Below are positions 1 through 9,474 of a DNA stretch of 64,000 bases, piece after piece. The first letter of the stretch is position 1; every line of letters begins with the position of its first letter. The stretch spans positions 186,001-250,000 of the forward strand of contig NC_017045.1 in the NCBI RefSeq assembly GCF_000252855.1, in the 5' to 3' direction. The DNA is from Riemerella anatipestifer ATCC 11845 = DSM 15868. Its GTDB lineage: Bacteria > Bacteroidota > Bacteroidia > Flavobacteriales > Weeksellaceae. Position numbers and translations under genes: made by a program. The notes below the pieces were generated by a model that saw only the letters and a list, made by a program, of their open reading frames with translations, was not told the origin of the DNA and did not search any database.

Positions 1-1301
1 TAGCATGGAGAGATCCCAATTTACCAGAAATGAATACTATGAAATGGGGTTCTGATAACCAGTTTGTTACAGCAATGTATTATCGTGTTATGTATCAAGT
101 AACACTTACCAGTGAATTTATTAGAGAAATGTCTGACGATAAACTATCGTCTCGTGGTATTACAGGAGTTCAGGCTGAAGAAGCTAGACTTTTCAGAAAT
201 GAAGCTCGTTTTTTAAGAGCACTGAGTTATGCACACGCCATAGATTTATTTGGTAATGTTCCTTTTGTAAATGAAAATACAGAAATAGGTTTAACACCTC
301 CTGCGAGAATAGAAAGGAAAGCTTTATTCCAATATGTAGAAAAAGAATTAAAAGACTTAGAAGGATTATTAAAAGCGCCAAGAGCTAACGAATACGGGAG
401 AGCAGATAAAGCTGCTGTATGGATGCTGCTTGCTAAACTTTACCTTAATGCAGAAGTTTATACAGGAGAAAAAAGATATACAGAAGCAGCTGATTATGCA
501 GAAAAGGTAGCAACGGCAGGGTATAGCTTAAAAGGAAATTACGAGGAACTTTTTTTAGCAGATAATCATTTGGATAATAATGAGGTAGTATTTTCTATCA
601 ATTACGATGGTATTAGCTCTCGTACTTATGGAGGTACAACATATCTTATTCATGCTGCTGTAGGAGGAAAGATGACGGCTTCTAATTTTGGTATCAACGG
701 TGGTTGGGGAGGACTTAGAGCTACTAAAAATTTAGTAGAAAAATTCCCGAATGCTTTAGGAGATATAGACAAAAGAGGTAGATTTTTCACCAATGGGCAG
801 AATTATGAAATTAATGATATAGCATCATTTACAGATGGCTATGCGTTCATTAAGTTTAAAAATATAGATAGAGCAGGTAAAGCAGGTTCTGATGTTTCAG
901 GAACTTTTACAGATACAGATTTCCCTCTATTCCGTTTAGGAGATGCTTATCTTATGTATGCAGAAGCAGTATTGAGAGGAGGTTCTGGAGACCTTAGCAA
1001 AGCTCTTACTTATGTAAATAAAATTAGAGAAAGAGCCTATGGCAATACTAATGGAAATATTACTGCATCACAATTAACTTTAGACTTCATCTTAGACGAA
1101 AGAGCTAGAGAGTTAGCTTGGGAAGGTACAAGAAGAACCGATTTAATTCGTTTCGGTAAATTTACTTCTGGTGCTTATCTATGGCCTTGGAAAGGTGGTG
1201 TTAAAGGTGGTGCTGCAGTAAGCGATACTAGAAATCTTTATCCAATTCCTGCAAAGGATATAATAGCTAACCCTAACTTGGTTCAAAACCCTGGTTACTA
1301 G
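1..1301 (+). CDS. SusD/RagB family outer-membrane lipoprotein (5' end outside window)
   Basis: The frame is open from base 3, ahead of the first ATG at 30, and encodes AWRDPNLPEMNTM before it, so this is the C-terminal part of a longer protein (about 433 residues here; the family is usually 480-600). SusD proteins are surface lipoproteins that cap a SusC TonB-dependent transporter and bind glycans. Family marks are the helix segment FLRALSYAHAIDLFGNVPFV (TPR-like fold), the late motif RARELAWEGTRRTDLIRFG and the ending LYPIPAKDIIANPNLVQNPGY, which is typical of SusD C-termini. The signal peptide and lipobox lie upstream of the window. It is followed by a GH97 alpha-glucosidase, suggesting a starch or maltooligosaccharide utilisation locus with its SusC upstream (inference). 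Confidence 0.93.
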   Translation, partial: AWRDPNLPEMNTMKWGSDNQFVTAMYYRVMYQVTLTSEFIREMSDDKLSSRGITGVQAEEARLFRNEARFLRALSYAHAIDLFGNVPFVNENTEIGLTPPARIERKALFQYVEKELKDLEGLLKAPRANEYGRADKAAVWMLLAKLYLNAEVYTGEKRYTEAADYAEKVATAGYSLKGNYEELFLADNHLDNNEVVFSINYDGISSRTYGGTTYLIHAAVGGKMTASNFGINGGWGGLRATKNLVEKFPNALGDIDKRGRFFTNGQNYEINDIASFTDGYAFIKFKNIDRAGKAGSDVSGTFTDTDFPLFRLGDAYLMYAEAVLRGGSGDLSKALTYVNKIRERAYGNTNGNITASQLTLDFILDERARELAWEGTRRTDLIRFGKFTSGAYLWPWKGGVKGGAAVSDTRNLYPIPAKDIIANPNLVQNPGY

Positions 1302-1322
1302 TATAATTATAACCTAAATATA

Positions 1323-1353
1323 GCAAAAGTGTTGCCTAAAACAACACTTTTGC
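1323..1353 (+). terminator. Strong hairpin between susD-like gene and GH97 gene
   Basis: GCAAAAGTGTTG (1323-1334) and CAACACTTTTGC (1342-1353) form a perfect 12-bp stem with a 7-nt loop, 20 nt after the SusD stop. The following bases (CGTTTAATT) are only a weak U-tract, so it may be a terminator, an attenuator or a processing/stability element that lowers GH97 expression relative to SusD. Confidence 0.6.
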
Positions 1354-1382
1354 CGTTTAATTCAACTATATAAATATCAGTT

Positions 1383-3530
1383 ATGAAGAAAAGAAATATC
1401 ACCATAGCATTCTTAGGACTTTCTTTCGGAGTCTTGTCTGCACAGAGCCTAAAATCGCCTGATGGCAAGTTTGAAATGAATTTCAAACTAGAGAACGGAG
1501 TTCCGTATTATAGCCTTAGTTATGAAGGTAATCCTGTATTAGAGCCGTCAAAATTAGGTTTTGAAGTTTTTAAGAAATCAACTTATAACTATAAAGACAT
1601 CAGCAATCAAGAGAGCTTAAACTTGAGTTCTGGCTTTGTAAAGATAGATGAAAAAAGAGATTCTAAAAATGAAGACTGGCAACCTGTTCTAGGTGAAAAA
1701 AAGTTCTATAAAAATCATTATAATGAACTTGCGATTACTTTAAATCAAAAGGAACAGAATAAGAATATCGTTGTTAAATTCAGGCTTTTTAACGATGGTT
1801 TAGGTTTCCGTTATGAATTTCCACAACAAGAAAATCTCAACTATTTTATCATAAAAGAAGAGCTTACCGAGTTTGATTTCCCTATGGATATGAAGGCGTG
1901 GTGGTTGGCTGGAGATTATGATACGCAAGAGTATGTTTATCAGACGAGTAATGTTTCCGAAATACCTGCTAAATGGGCTGCTGCTGTGGAAGACAATGTT
2001 TCGCAAAGTCCTATCAAAAACGGAGTTCAGACACCGTTAATGCTTAAAAGGGAAGGTAAGAAACCGCTCTATATTAACTTGGCAGAAGCTGCTGTGATAG
2101 ATTACCCTGCGTCTAACCTAGATGTTAGTGCTAAAGATTACAAATTTACAATTCATCTTACACCTGATGCACAAGGAGCAAAAGGTTATGTTCAAACTTC
2201 TGCGGTTACACCTTGGAGAACCATTATTGCCTCACCAAAGGCAGAGGAAGTTTTAGCTTCTAAAATGTTATTCAACCTTAATGAACCTACCAAATACAAG
2301 GATACTTCTTGGATTAAACCTACTAAATATATGGGCGTATGGTGGGAAATGATTATAGGTAAATCTCAGTGGGCGTACTCTACGGCAGACAATGTAAAAA
2401 TAGGAGAAACCGATTTCACGAAACTAACACCTAACGGAAAACACGCTGCTAATAACGAAAAGGTAAAAAACTATATAGACTTTGCCTCTAAACACGGTTT
2501 TGATGCATTGTTAATTGAAGGTTGGAACATTGGTTGGGAAGACTGGTTTGGTAAATCAAAGGAATTTGTTTTTGATTTCGTTACGCCATATCCTGATTTT
2601 GATATAAAAATGCTTAACGATTATGCTCATAAAAAAGGAATTCGTCTAATGATGCATCACGAAACATCGGGAGCAGCAACTAACTACGAAAGGTGGGCAG
2701 ATGAGGCATTTAAACTAATGAATAAATACGGATATACTGCTGTTAAAAGTGGTTATGTGGGCAATATTATTCCTAGAGGCGAACATCATTATAGCCAATG
2801 GATGATTAACCATTACAACCGTATCGCAGAAAAAGCTGCGAATTACAAAATTATGGTTAACTCTCACGAGTCTGTAAGACCTTCTGGACTTAATAGAACT
2901 TACCCTAACTGGGTAGCAGCTGAAGCTGCTAGAGGTACTGAATACGAAGTTTTTGGAGGTAATCCGCCAGAACACCAAACCATATTGCCGTTTACGAGAT
3001 TTATGGGTGGTCCAATGGACTATACGCCAGGTATTTTCCAAACTAAAATGAACTATTATTTCCCTAATGATACTAGATTTGTTAAAACCACTTTAGCAAA
3101 ACAGTTAGGGCTTTATGTTGTGATGTATTCGCCTTTACAGATGGCTGCAGATTTACCAGAAAACTATGAGAAGCACCTAGAGGCCTTCCAGTTTATCAAA
3201 GATGTTGCTGTGGATTGGGACGATACTAAAATCTTGGCTGCAGAACCGGGAGATTACATTCATACTGCTAGAAAGGCTAAAGGAAAAGAAGAGTGGTTTG
3301 TGGGTGGTATCACAGACGAAAATGCTAGAGATTTTGTGGTAGATTTATCATTCCTTGATAAAGGTAGAAAATATGAAGCAACTATCTACGAAGATGGTAA
3401 AGATGCTGATTATGTTAATAATCCACAATCGTATCATATTTACAAAAAAGTAGTAACTAGTAAGTCTAAAATTCCTGTTAAAATGGTAAGGAGTGGAGGA
3501 TATGCCATTTCTATTAAACCAGTGAAATAA
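1383..3530 (+). CDS. Glycoside hydrolase family 97 (SusB-type alpha-glucosidase)
   Basis: 715 residues, the usual GH97 length. A Sec signal peptide (MKKRNITIAFLGLSFGVLSAQ) starts at the ATG 1383, then a beta-sandwich N-terminal domain, the catalytic barrel from about residue 300 and a C-terminal beta domain. Glu427 in HHETSG, Glu496 in NSHES and the Glu in RGTEYE around 520 are candidate catalytic or calcium-binding acids of the family. Gly457 in VKSGYVG sits where retaining GH97 galactosidases carry an Asp nucleophile, so the inverting SusB-like alpha-glucosidase subgroup is more likely (knowledge of the family; alignment not run). The product would be periplasmic and cleave maltooligosaccharides imported by the neighbouring SusC/SusD system. 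It ends before a terminator at 3553-3580. Confidence 0.93.
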   Translation: MKKRNITIAFLGLSFGVLSAQSLKSPDGKFEMNFKLENGVPYYSLSYEGNPVLEPSKLGFEVFKKSTYNYKDISNQESLNLSSGFVKIDEKRDSKNEDWQPVLGEKKFYKNHYNELAITLNQKEQNKNIVVKFRLFNDGLGFRYEFPQQENLNYFIIKEELTEFDFPMDMKAWWLAGDYDTQEYVYQTSNVSEIPAKWAAAVEDNVSQSPIKNGVQTPLMLKREGKKPLYINLAEAAVIDYPASNLDVSAKDYKFTIHLTPDAQGAKGYVQTSAVTPWRTIIASPKAEEVLASKMLFNLNEPTKYKDTSWIKPTKYMGVWWEMIIGKSQWAYSTADNVKIGETDFTKLTPNGKHAANNEKVKNYIDFASKHGFDALLIEGWNIGWEDWFGKSKEFVFDFVTPYPDFDIKMLNDYAHKKGIRLMMHHETSGAATNYERWADEAFKLMNKYGYTAVKSGYVGNIIPRGEHHYSQWMINHYNRIAEKAANYKIMVNSHESVRPSGLNRTYPNWVAAEAARGTEYEVFGGNPPEHQTILPFTRFMGGPMDYTPGIFQTKMNYYFPNDTRFVKTTLAKQLGLYVVMYSPLQMAADLPENYEKHLEAFQFIKDVAVDWDDTKILAAEPGDYIHTARKAKGKEEWFVGGITDENARDFVVDLSFLDKGRKYEATIYEDGKDADYVNNPQSYHIYKKVVTSKSKIPVKMVRSGGYAISIKPVK

Positions 3531-3552
3531 ATTTAAAGATTTATTCAATTTT

Positions 3553-3580
3553 AAAGACTGTCTTTTTTGAGGCAGTCTTT
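3553..3580 (+). terminator. Rho-independent terminator after GH97 gene
   Basis: AAAGACTG / CAGTCTTT form an 8-bp stem with a 12-nt loop, followed by TGTTTTAT, 23 nt after the GH97 stop codon. Confidence 0.75.
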
Positions 3581-3628
3581 TGTTTTATACTGATTTTAAA
3601 AGGGGTAGTCTGATTTATATATTTTTTG

Positions 3629-3636
3629 TACTTTTG
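3629..3636 (+). promoter_or_regulatory. Candidate -7 promoter element for the S41 protease gene
   Basis: TACTTTTG matches the Bacteroidetes -7 consensus TAnnTTTG. It lies about 65 nt upstream of the ATG at 3702, giving a leader of roughly 60 nt. No convincing -33 TTG was found. Confidence 0.45.
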
Positions 3637-3701
3637 GAGAATGAGGGCTTTAGAGAGAGTTCACTTTCTACTGATTAACTAAGAATTTATTATAAAAAAC
3701 G

Positions 3702-6700
3702 ATGAGAAAGTTAAATTTTGCTTTACTATTGCTACTGGTTTGGACTAGTGCTTTTGGGAACAATTCGCCTTTGTGGTTGAGAAATATTGCCATTTCTCCT
3801 GATGGAAAAAAAATTGCGTTTACCTATATGGGAGACATTTATGCAGTCTCTACGGAGGGTGGTTCTGCAGTAAGGCTTACTACACATCCAGCTTACGATT
3901 CAGACCCTGTATGGTCACCTGATGGGAAATTTATTGCGTTTAGTAGTGATAGAGAAAATGGGTTTCAACGAATTTTTATTATGCCTTCTCAAGGTGGAGA
4001 GGCAAAGCAAGTTACCTTCCATTCTCAGGCAGCATTGCCATTAGCTTTCTCTAAAGATGGGAAAAATATTATCTATTCGGCTAATCTCCAAAATAGCCCT
4101 CAGAATGTTATTTTTCCATCGGCTTCCATACAGTTATATCAAATTTCTATTGATGGAGGACAGCCAAAGCGAATTTTCAACTCTTCTACTAAGTCTATTA
4201 GCTTGACTTCCAACGGAGAGGCGATGTATTATGAAAATATTAAAGGCAACGAAAATCAGTGGCGTAAACATCATACCTCTTCCGTTACGAGAGATATATG
4301 GAGATACGATTTTAAGTCTAAAAAGCACACTCAAATTATCAATTGGAAGGGAGAAGACCGAAATCCTGTATTGAGTTCAGACGGGAAAACTTTATATTTC
4401 CTTAGTGAAAGAGCGGGTAATTTTAATGTGTTTAAAACTTCTGTTGCACAGCCTTCTAAGATAGAACAGGTTACTTTTCATAAAGATTTTCCAGTACGTT
4501 ATTTATCTGTAGCGAATAACGGCTATATAGCTTACAGTTATGATGGCGAAATTTATTTATCCAAACCGATGGGCAAACCTCAGAAGGTAAATGTAAATAT
4601 CATTAGTGATGTTTCTAATCAGCAGAGTAAATTTATGGCATTCAGTTCGGGGGCAACTTCATCTTCGGTTTCTCCAGACGGTAAGCAGATAGCAATGGTA
4701 ATCAGAGGAGAAGTTTTTGTAAATTCTACCGACTATAATACAACTAAACAAATCACTAAAACGGCAGCTGCAGAGCAAGGTGTAAGTTTTTCAGCAGATG
4801 GGAGAAGTCTTGTTTATGCCAGTTATAGAGATGGATATTGGGATTTGTACAAAGCAAGTATTCAAAGAAAAGAAGATCCTAACTTTTCTAATGCAACTCT
4901 AATTACCGAAGAAAAACTCATTCCTAGTGATAATTCAGAGAAAATGTATCCTCAATATTCGCCTGATGGTAAAGAGGTAGCTTTTGTTCAGAACCGAACG
5001 CATATTGCTATTTACAATTTTGAAACTAAAAAAATCAGAAAAATTACAGACCCTAAGTATCAAACAGAGAGAAATGGATATATCAATTACGAGTGGTCAC
5101 CTGATGGGAAATGGCTTGTAGTACAGTATATTGCGAGGGATAGGGTACCTTATTCTGATATAGGTATCATAAGTACAGAAGGTGGTAAGGAGATTGTGAA
5201 TATTACAGACTCTGGTTATTTTGATACCAATCCTCGTTGGGCGTTAGATGGTAATGCTATTATTTGGAAATCTGAACGCTACGGAATGCGTAATCATGCT
5301 TCTTGGGGTTCTATGAGCGACCAAATGATCGTGTTTCTCAATAGAGAAGCCTACGACAAATACCGTATGAACAAAGAGGAATACGAACTTTTAACTGAGG
5401 CTGAAAAGAATGAAAAGAAATCCGAAACGGAAGATGCTAAAGATGGCAAAGACGATAAAAAAGAAACGCCTAAGAAAGATAAAAAATCTAAAGATATCAA
5501 TATAGAATGGGAGAATCTATCCGAACGAGTGGTAAGACTTACACCAAATTCTTCGGAGCTTGGCGATGCCATTATTAGTAAGGACGGAAAGAAACTCTAT
5601 TATCTAGCTTCTTTTGAAAAAGGGTTTGATTTATGGGTACACGATTTAAGAGAAAGGTCAACAAAACTATTGTCTAAACTCAATGGTTCGTCGGCTTATT
5701 TAGATGCAAGTAAAGATGGTAAGAAAATATTTTTACTGAGTGGACAAAAAGCTAAACTTTTAGAATTGCCATCAGAAAAGATAAAAGACCTTAGTTTTTC
5801 AGCAGATATGAAGTTGGATTTAACTAAGGAGAGAGAGTTTATGTTTGATATGGTGAAAAGAGAACTCAAAGAGCGTTTTTATGTTAAAGATATGCACGGA
5901 GTTAATTGGGAAAAACTCACAGAGCAATACCGAAAATATCTTCCGTATATCAATAACAACTACGATTTTTCAGAAATGCTTAGTGAGCTTTTAGGAGAGC
6001 TTAATGTATCACATACAGGTTCTAGGTATCGTTCTCCGTCATTAAGTCAAGAGGCTACGGCGGAGCTAGGTGTATTTGTCACTCCACAGGATAATGGGCT
6101 TTTGATAGAAGAAATACCTGTGAATAGTCCGTTTGATAACTATCGTTCTAAAGCTAAGCAAGGGCATATTATTGAAAAGATAGATGGGGAAGCTATTACA
6201 TCTAAAGTAGACTATTATCAGTATTTGGAAGGTAAAGCAGGAAAGAAGATTTTAATTTCTCTTTATAATCCTAAAGATGGAACACGCTGGGACGAAGAAA
6301 TAAAAGGGATAAATGCGTGGAGATGGAACGAAATCCTTTATCAAAGATGGATTAAGCAAAGAGCCGCAGATGTAGAAAAATGGTCTGGCGGAAGGTTAGG
6401 CTATGTGCATATTCGTTCTATGGGAGATGATAGTTTCCGTGAGGTGTATTCTGATGTTTTAGGGAAATATAATAATAAAGAAGGTGTCGTAATAGATATT
6501 AGAAATAATGGAGGTGGGCGTTTGCACGAGGATATAGAGGTTTTCTTTAGTGCTAAAAAATACCTTACTCAGAAAGTTCAAGGTAAGAAGTATGGAGTAA
6601 TGCCTAGCCGCCGTTGGACGAAACCTTCTATTATGGTAATTAACGAAGCAGACTATTCTAATGCACATGGTACGCCGTGGGTTTATAAGCACTTAAAACT

Positions 6701-6941
6701 GGGTAAGTTGGTAGGAGCACCAGTTCCAGGAACAATGACTTCAGTTAATTGGGTTACCTTGCAAGATTCAACATTAAATTTTGGAATTCCTGTCGTAGGC
6801 TATGAAAAAGAAGATGGTACTTATCTAGAAAACTTTGAACTTCAGCCAGATGTAGAGGTTTATTTAGATCAAGAAAAAGCCAATCAAGGCGAGGATAATC
6901 AGCTTAAACGAGCGGTAGAAGAACTACTGAAAGATTTGTAA
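3702..6941 (+). CDS. Tricorn-like S41 family serine protease with TolB/WD40 propeller
   Basis: 1079 residues with signal peptide (MRKLNFALLLLLVWTSAFG). Residues about 25-540 hold repeated SPDGK units (SPDGKKIAFTYMGD, SPDGKFIAFSSDR, SPDGKEVAFVQN), i.e. a TolB/WD40-like propeller. A low-complexity charged linker rich in Lys and Glu follows at about 565-605. Then come a second short propeller, a PDZ domain around 790-870 (ELGVFVTPQDNGLLIEEI) and an S41 peptidase domain with GYVHIRSMGDD and DIRNNGGG. The probable catalytic Ser is Ser986 in DYSNAHG. Tricorn-like proteases degrade peptides; the signal peptide places this one in the envelope. The last 228 nt (6714-6941) recur, diverged but still open, at 10251-10478. 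Unlike that copy, this one is not followed by the terminator at 10494, which suggests the 3' end or its flank has been exchanged. Confidence 0.92.
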   Translation: MRKLNFALLLLLVWTSAFGNNSPLWLRNIAISPDGKKIAFTYMGDIYAVSTEGGSAVRLTTHPAYDSDPVWSPDGKFIAFSSDRENGFQRIFIMPSQGGEAKQVTFHSQAALPLAFSKDGKNIIYSANLQNSPQNVIFPSASIQLYQISIDGGQPKRIFNSSTKSISLTSNGEAMYYENIKGNENQWRKHHTSSVTRDIWRYDFKSKKHTQIINWKGEDRNPVLSSDGKTLYFLSERAGNFNVFKTSVAQPSKIEQVTFHKDFPVRYLSVANNGYIAYSYDGEIYLSKPMGKPQKVNVNIISDVSNQQSKFMAFSSGATSSSVSPDGKQIAMVIRGEVFVNSTDYNTTKQITKTAAAEQGVSFSADGRSLVYASYRDGYWDLYKASIQRKEDPNFSNATLITEEKLIPSDNSEKMYPQYSPDGKEVAFVQNRTHIAIYNFETKKIRKITDPKYQTERNGYINYEWSPDGKWLVVQYIARDRVPYSDIGIISTEGGKEIVNITDSGYFDTNPRWALDGNAIIWKSERYGMRNHASWGSMSDQMIVFLNREAYDKYRMNKEEYELLTEAEKNEKKSETEDAKDGKDDKKETPKKDKKSKDINIEWENLSERVVRLTPNSSELGDAIISKDGKKLYYLASFEKGFDLWVHDLRERSTKLLSKLNGSSAYLDASKDGKKIFLLSGQKAKLLELPSEKIKDLSFSADMKLDLTKEREFMFDMVKRELKERFYVKDMHGVNWEKLTEQYRKYLPYINNNYDFSEMLSELLGELNVSHTGSRYRSPSLSQEATAELGVFVTPQDNGLLIEEIPVNSPFDNYRSKAKQGHIIEKIDGEAITSKVDYYQYLEGKAGKKILISLYNPKDGTRWDEEIKGINAWRWNEILYQRWIKQRAADVEKWSGGRLGYVHIRSMGDDSFREVYSDVLGKYNNKEGVVIDIRNNGGGRLHEDIEVFFSAKKYLTQKVQGKKYGVMPSRRWTKPSIMVINEADYSNAHGTPWVYKHLKLGKLVGAPVPGTMTSVNWVTLQDSTLNFGIPVVGYEKEDGTYLENFELQPDVEVYLDQEKANQGEDNQLKRAVEELLKDL

Positions 6942-7076
6942 TAATTTTTTTAAATAGATATAACAAAATGGATGATATAAATTATTATAGTTTTTTTACC
7001 TTTTTAGATAATATTTACTGTCGCTCATTTGTTTTTAATGTGTATTGTTCATTAAAGTGAGATTTGTTTTTTTTCT

Positions 7077-7084
7077 TAGTTTTG
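7077..7084 (+). promoter_or_regulatory. Orphaned -7 element of the porin-like gene, cut off by IS982
   Basis: TAGTTTTG fits TAnnTTTG and lies 50 nt left of the IS copy. If the IS and one target-site copy are removed, this element would be about 45 nt from the ATG now at 8131. It is the plausible original promoter of that gene (inference). Confidence 0.4.
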
Positions 7085-7118
7085 TAGGTAGAGAAACGCA
7101 AATGTAATCCGTTTAAAA

Positions 7119-8116
7119 TAATAAAAAACTCGTTGTGCATTTTAAATAATACTGATTTTTAGATGATTTAATTTTCTTTGGAAGATAAATTTATTGATAT
7201 ATTGAATAACCGTTGCGGCGGTTATTTTACTGATTATCCTTGTTTTAAAGCCTTCAAAAGTTTTAGCATAGTTTCTTTTAATCATAAATTGGTCGCAAAG
7301 TTGAGAGAAAAATGTCTCAATTCGTTTTCGCTTTTTCTTGTACAATGAAAATTGAGGAATATAATCTTTCTGATTACTTCTCATTGGTGTATCTAATTTA
7401 ATATTAGCATAGTTAAATAAATCTATTTGAACTTTTGCTGATAAATAGCCTCTATCTCCAATTAAAGTACAGTTTCGCATTTGCTCACCAATATCTTTTA
7501 AATAGTGGATGTCGTGAACGGATGCAGGGCTTATATCAAAATTCTTAATCACACCATTTAAAGAACATACTGCGTGTAGTTTATAGCCATAGAAATATAA
7601 TTTCTGTGAAGCACAATAACCATATGTTGGTGAAGAATAGGATTGCTCTTTACAAATTTTTGAACGAGTAGAACGAGCGTTTTCACAAACTTTCATTGGC
7701 ATGCTATCAACGATAAAAATATCTTCAAACTCATTGAACTCCATCGAAATACGCTGTCTAATTTGCTCTGTTTGTAGGGATAGTCTTCGTTTTCGCTTAT
7801 TGTAAACACTTCTTTCAATTTTGTTTATCAGAGAGTTTGGCAATTTTCTAAATAACTGTAATTCGCTATCAATACTCAAGTATTCAGCAGTAATATTAAG
7901 ACTTATGACTTCTAAATCGCTCATTTTAGGTGTTCTTCTCTGATAACTAATCAGTTGATTTTCTGAAAAAAGTCCTAAAACTTCCAAAATTCTTTCATAT
8001 ATTTGCTCTAAGTTGTTCATTTATATCGTTTTATAGCAAAAACAATATACTGATTTTCAGTCTAATAAACAACTCTTGTTTTTTTCATTTCATAATGCAC
8101 AACGGGTTAATAAAAA
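7119..8116 (-). mobile_element. IS982-family insertion sequence, ISRa1-like, copy 1
   Basis: The element spans 7128-8107 (980 bp). It begins ACTCGTTGTGCATT and ends AATGCACAACGGGT, imperfect terminal inverted repeats. It is flanked by a perfect 9-bp target duplication TAATAAAAA at 7119-7127 and 8108-8116. It carries one transposase gene on the minus strand. The second copy at 18931-19910 has the same length, the same protein and, where compared by eye, the same sequence, so at least one move is recent. The end upstream of the transposase faces the porin-like gene. Confidence 0.95.
7142..8020 (-). CDS. IS982-family transposase (copy 1)
   Basis: 292 residues, full length for the family. The DDE catalytic triad is visible: Asp105 in IFIVDSMPMK, Asp189 in LIGDRGYLS and Glu235 in RIETFFSQL. 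The N-terminal part (about 1-95) is helical and the DDE domain runs to about 285. The stop codon is only 14 nt from the IS end. The protein is identical to the product at 19018-19896, so both elements are presumably active or recently active. It would catalyse cut-and-paste transposition of its own element. No frameshift is needed for expression. Confidence 0.95.
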   Translation of the reverse strand: MNNLEQIYERILEVLGLFSENQLISYQRRTPKMSDLEVISLNITAEYLSIDSELQLFRKLPNSLINKIERSVYNKRKRRLSLQTEQIRQRISMEFNEFEDIFIVDSMPMKVCENARSTRSKICKEQSYSSPTYGYCASQKLYFYGYKLHAVCSLNGVIKNFDISPASVHDIHYLKDIGEQMRNCTLIGDRGYLSAKVQIDLFNYANIKLDTPMRSNQKDYIPQFSLYKKKRKRIETFFSQLCDQFMIKRNYAKTFEGFKTRIISKITAATVIQYINKFIFQRKLNHLKISII

Positions 8117-8130
8117 CAATAAAGATAGTG

Positions 8131-9450
8131 ATGCAATTAAGATTGATATTTTTAGTAATGCTATTATTAGTAGTAAATTTATATGCACAAGAAAAAGACT
8201 CTATTGTACAAAAAACAGATACTTTGAGAGCCATTGAAAAATTAAAGTATCAACAACAGCCTGGGTTAGCTCTTGCAGCATCTAAGATTTTTTTTTCGGA
8301 TAAAAGGTACTCTATTAGTGGGTTTGGAGAGTTTAATTATGTGCCTATTCAAGATAATGTAAATACCAATGTTGGAGATTTAGAGTTATATTATTCAGGA
8401 CTTTATAGATTTGCAACTTTTTTTGGTTATCGTATTACTGATAAACTTATTTGGAATTCAGAGTTTCAGATTGAGTTTTTACATCATAAAGCAGAAGAAA
8501 CTCATCACGAAATTGTAATAGAAGCCTTTTTAGATTATCTTTTTAAAGATTATTTAAAAGCTCGTATGGGTTTTTATCCTTTAACTATAGGCTATGTTAA
8601 TAATAATGATGAGCCTATTATGTTTTATTCTGTAAACCGTTCTGAGGTAGAAAGGCTGATTACACCATCTACTTGGATAGAATTTGGAGCTATGTTTTAC
8701 GGTAATATTTCAAAAGATTGGAGCTATGCACTTGGTTTTTCTCAGGGGTTAAATAATAAAAACTATTTAAGTGGTTCATGGATAAGACAAGGAAGAGAAA
8801 TAAGGTTTGATATGCCTAAATCTATTTCTACAAATCTTCAAATAAACTACACTGGTATTAAGAATTTAACATTATCAGCTTCTGGGTACTATGGCAATTC
8901 TGGTCAAGGGGAGATGGTGGAAATCAACAGCAAACAGGTTAAAGTAAATAGTAAAATTAATCTAACAACGGCTTATGCAAAGTATGATTGGAAAAACTTT
9001 AGATTTATAACACTTGGAACTTATGGACAACTTGGAGATACTGAAAAAATATTTGAACTTACTAAAAATGAGAGTGGTCAAAATGGACAAGTTTTAGGGA
9101 AGGAAGTTTATGGATACCTATTTGAGTTAGGTTGTGATGTTTTACCTTATCTAAGAGGAGGTAAGAGTAATAAACCTGCTAAAGAAACATTTTTGTATGA
9201 TACTCATAAAATGAAGTTAAGTTTTTTTACTCGATATGAGAGACTAAATACTCATCAAAGTATTCATAAATTTCTTAATGCTTTGCCTAGGGTGGAAAAT
9301 AATATGAATATTTGGACATTTGGTGTCAATTTTAATACTAAAGAAAATATAGTGTTTAAAACCAATTATCAGTATAGATTAAACAAATTTGCAAATGATC
9401 CTAATCCTGTGAAAAATATATTTGAAATGGGTATTGGTTTTATTTTTTAA
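8131..9450 (+). CDS. Porin-like outer-membrane beta-barrel protein
   Basis: 440 residues from the ATG at 8131. The ATG at 8095 lies inside the IS terminus and is unlikely to be native. MQLRLIFLVMLLLVVNLYAQ is a signal peptide. The rest is rich in alternating aromatic and polar strands and ends IFEMGIGFIF with a C-terminal Phe, typical of outer-membrane barrels. Strands such as ARMGFYPLTIGYVNN and TWIEFGAMFYG resemble phosphate-selective porin O/P type proteins, but substrate specificity cannot be read. The IS982 insertion ends 14 nt before the target duplication finishes upstream of this ATG and separates the gene from its likely promoter at 7077. It lies between the intact S41 gene and decayed duplicates of downstream genes, so it looks like imported cargo. 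Confidence 0.75.
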   Translation: MQLRLIFLVMLLLVVNLYAQEKDSIVQKTDTLRAIEKLKYQQQPGLALAASKIFFSDKRYSISGFGEFNYVPIQDNVNTNVGDLELYYSGLYRFATFFGYRITDKLIWNSEFQIEFLHHKAEETHHEIVIEAFLDYLFKDYLKARMGFYPLTIGYVNNNDEPIMFYSVNRSEVERLITPSTWIEFGAMFYGNISKDWSYALGFSQGLNNKNYLSGSWIRQGREIRFDMPKSISTNLQINYTGIKNLTLSASGYYGNSGQGEMVEINSKQVKVNSKINLTTAYAKYDWKNFRFITLGTYGQLGDTEKIFELTKNESGQNGQVLGKEVYGYLFELGCDVLPYLRGGKSNKPAKETFLYDTHKMKLSFFTRYERLNTHQSIHKFLNALPRVENNMNIWTFGVNFNTKENIVFKTNYQYRLNKFANDPNPVKNIFEMGIGFIF

Positions 9451-9474
9451 TTAAAGGAATCCTATTCTAGAATA

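Noticed and set aside
5400-5510. Lys/Glu-rich stretch in the S41 protease as a frameshift or misassembly
   Set aside because: The frame continues cleanly on both sides. Such charged linkers between propeller blades occur in this protein group.
8095-8130. Start codon at 8095 for the porin-like gene
   Set aside because: This ATG and the next four codons are IS982 terminus and target duplication. The signal peptide begins properly at ATG 8131.
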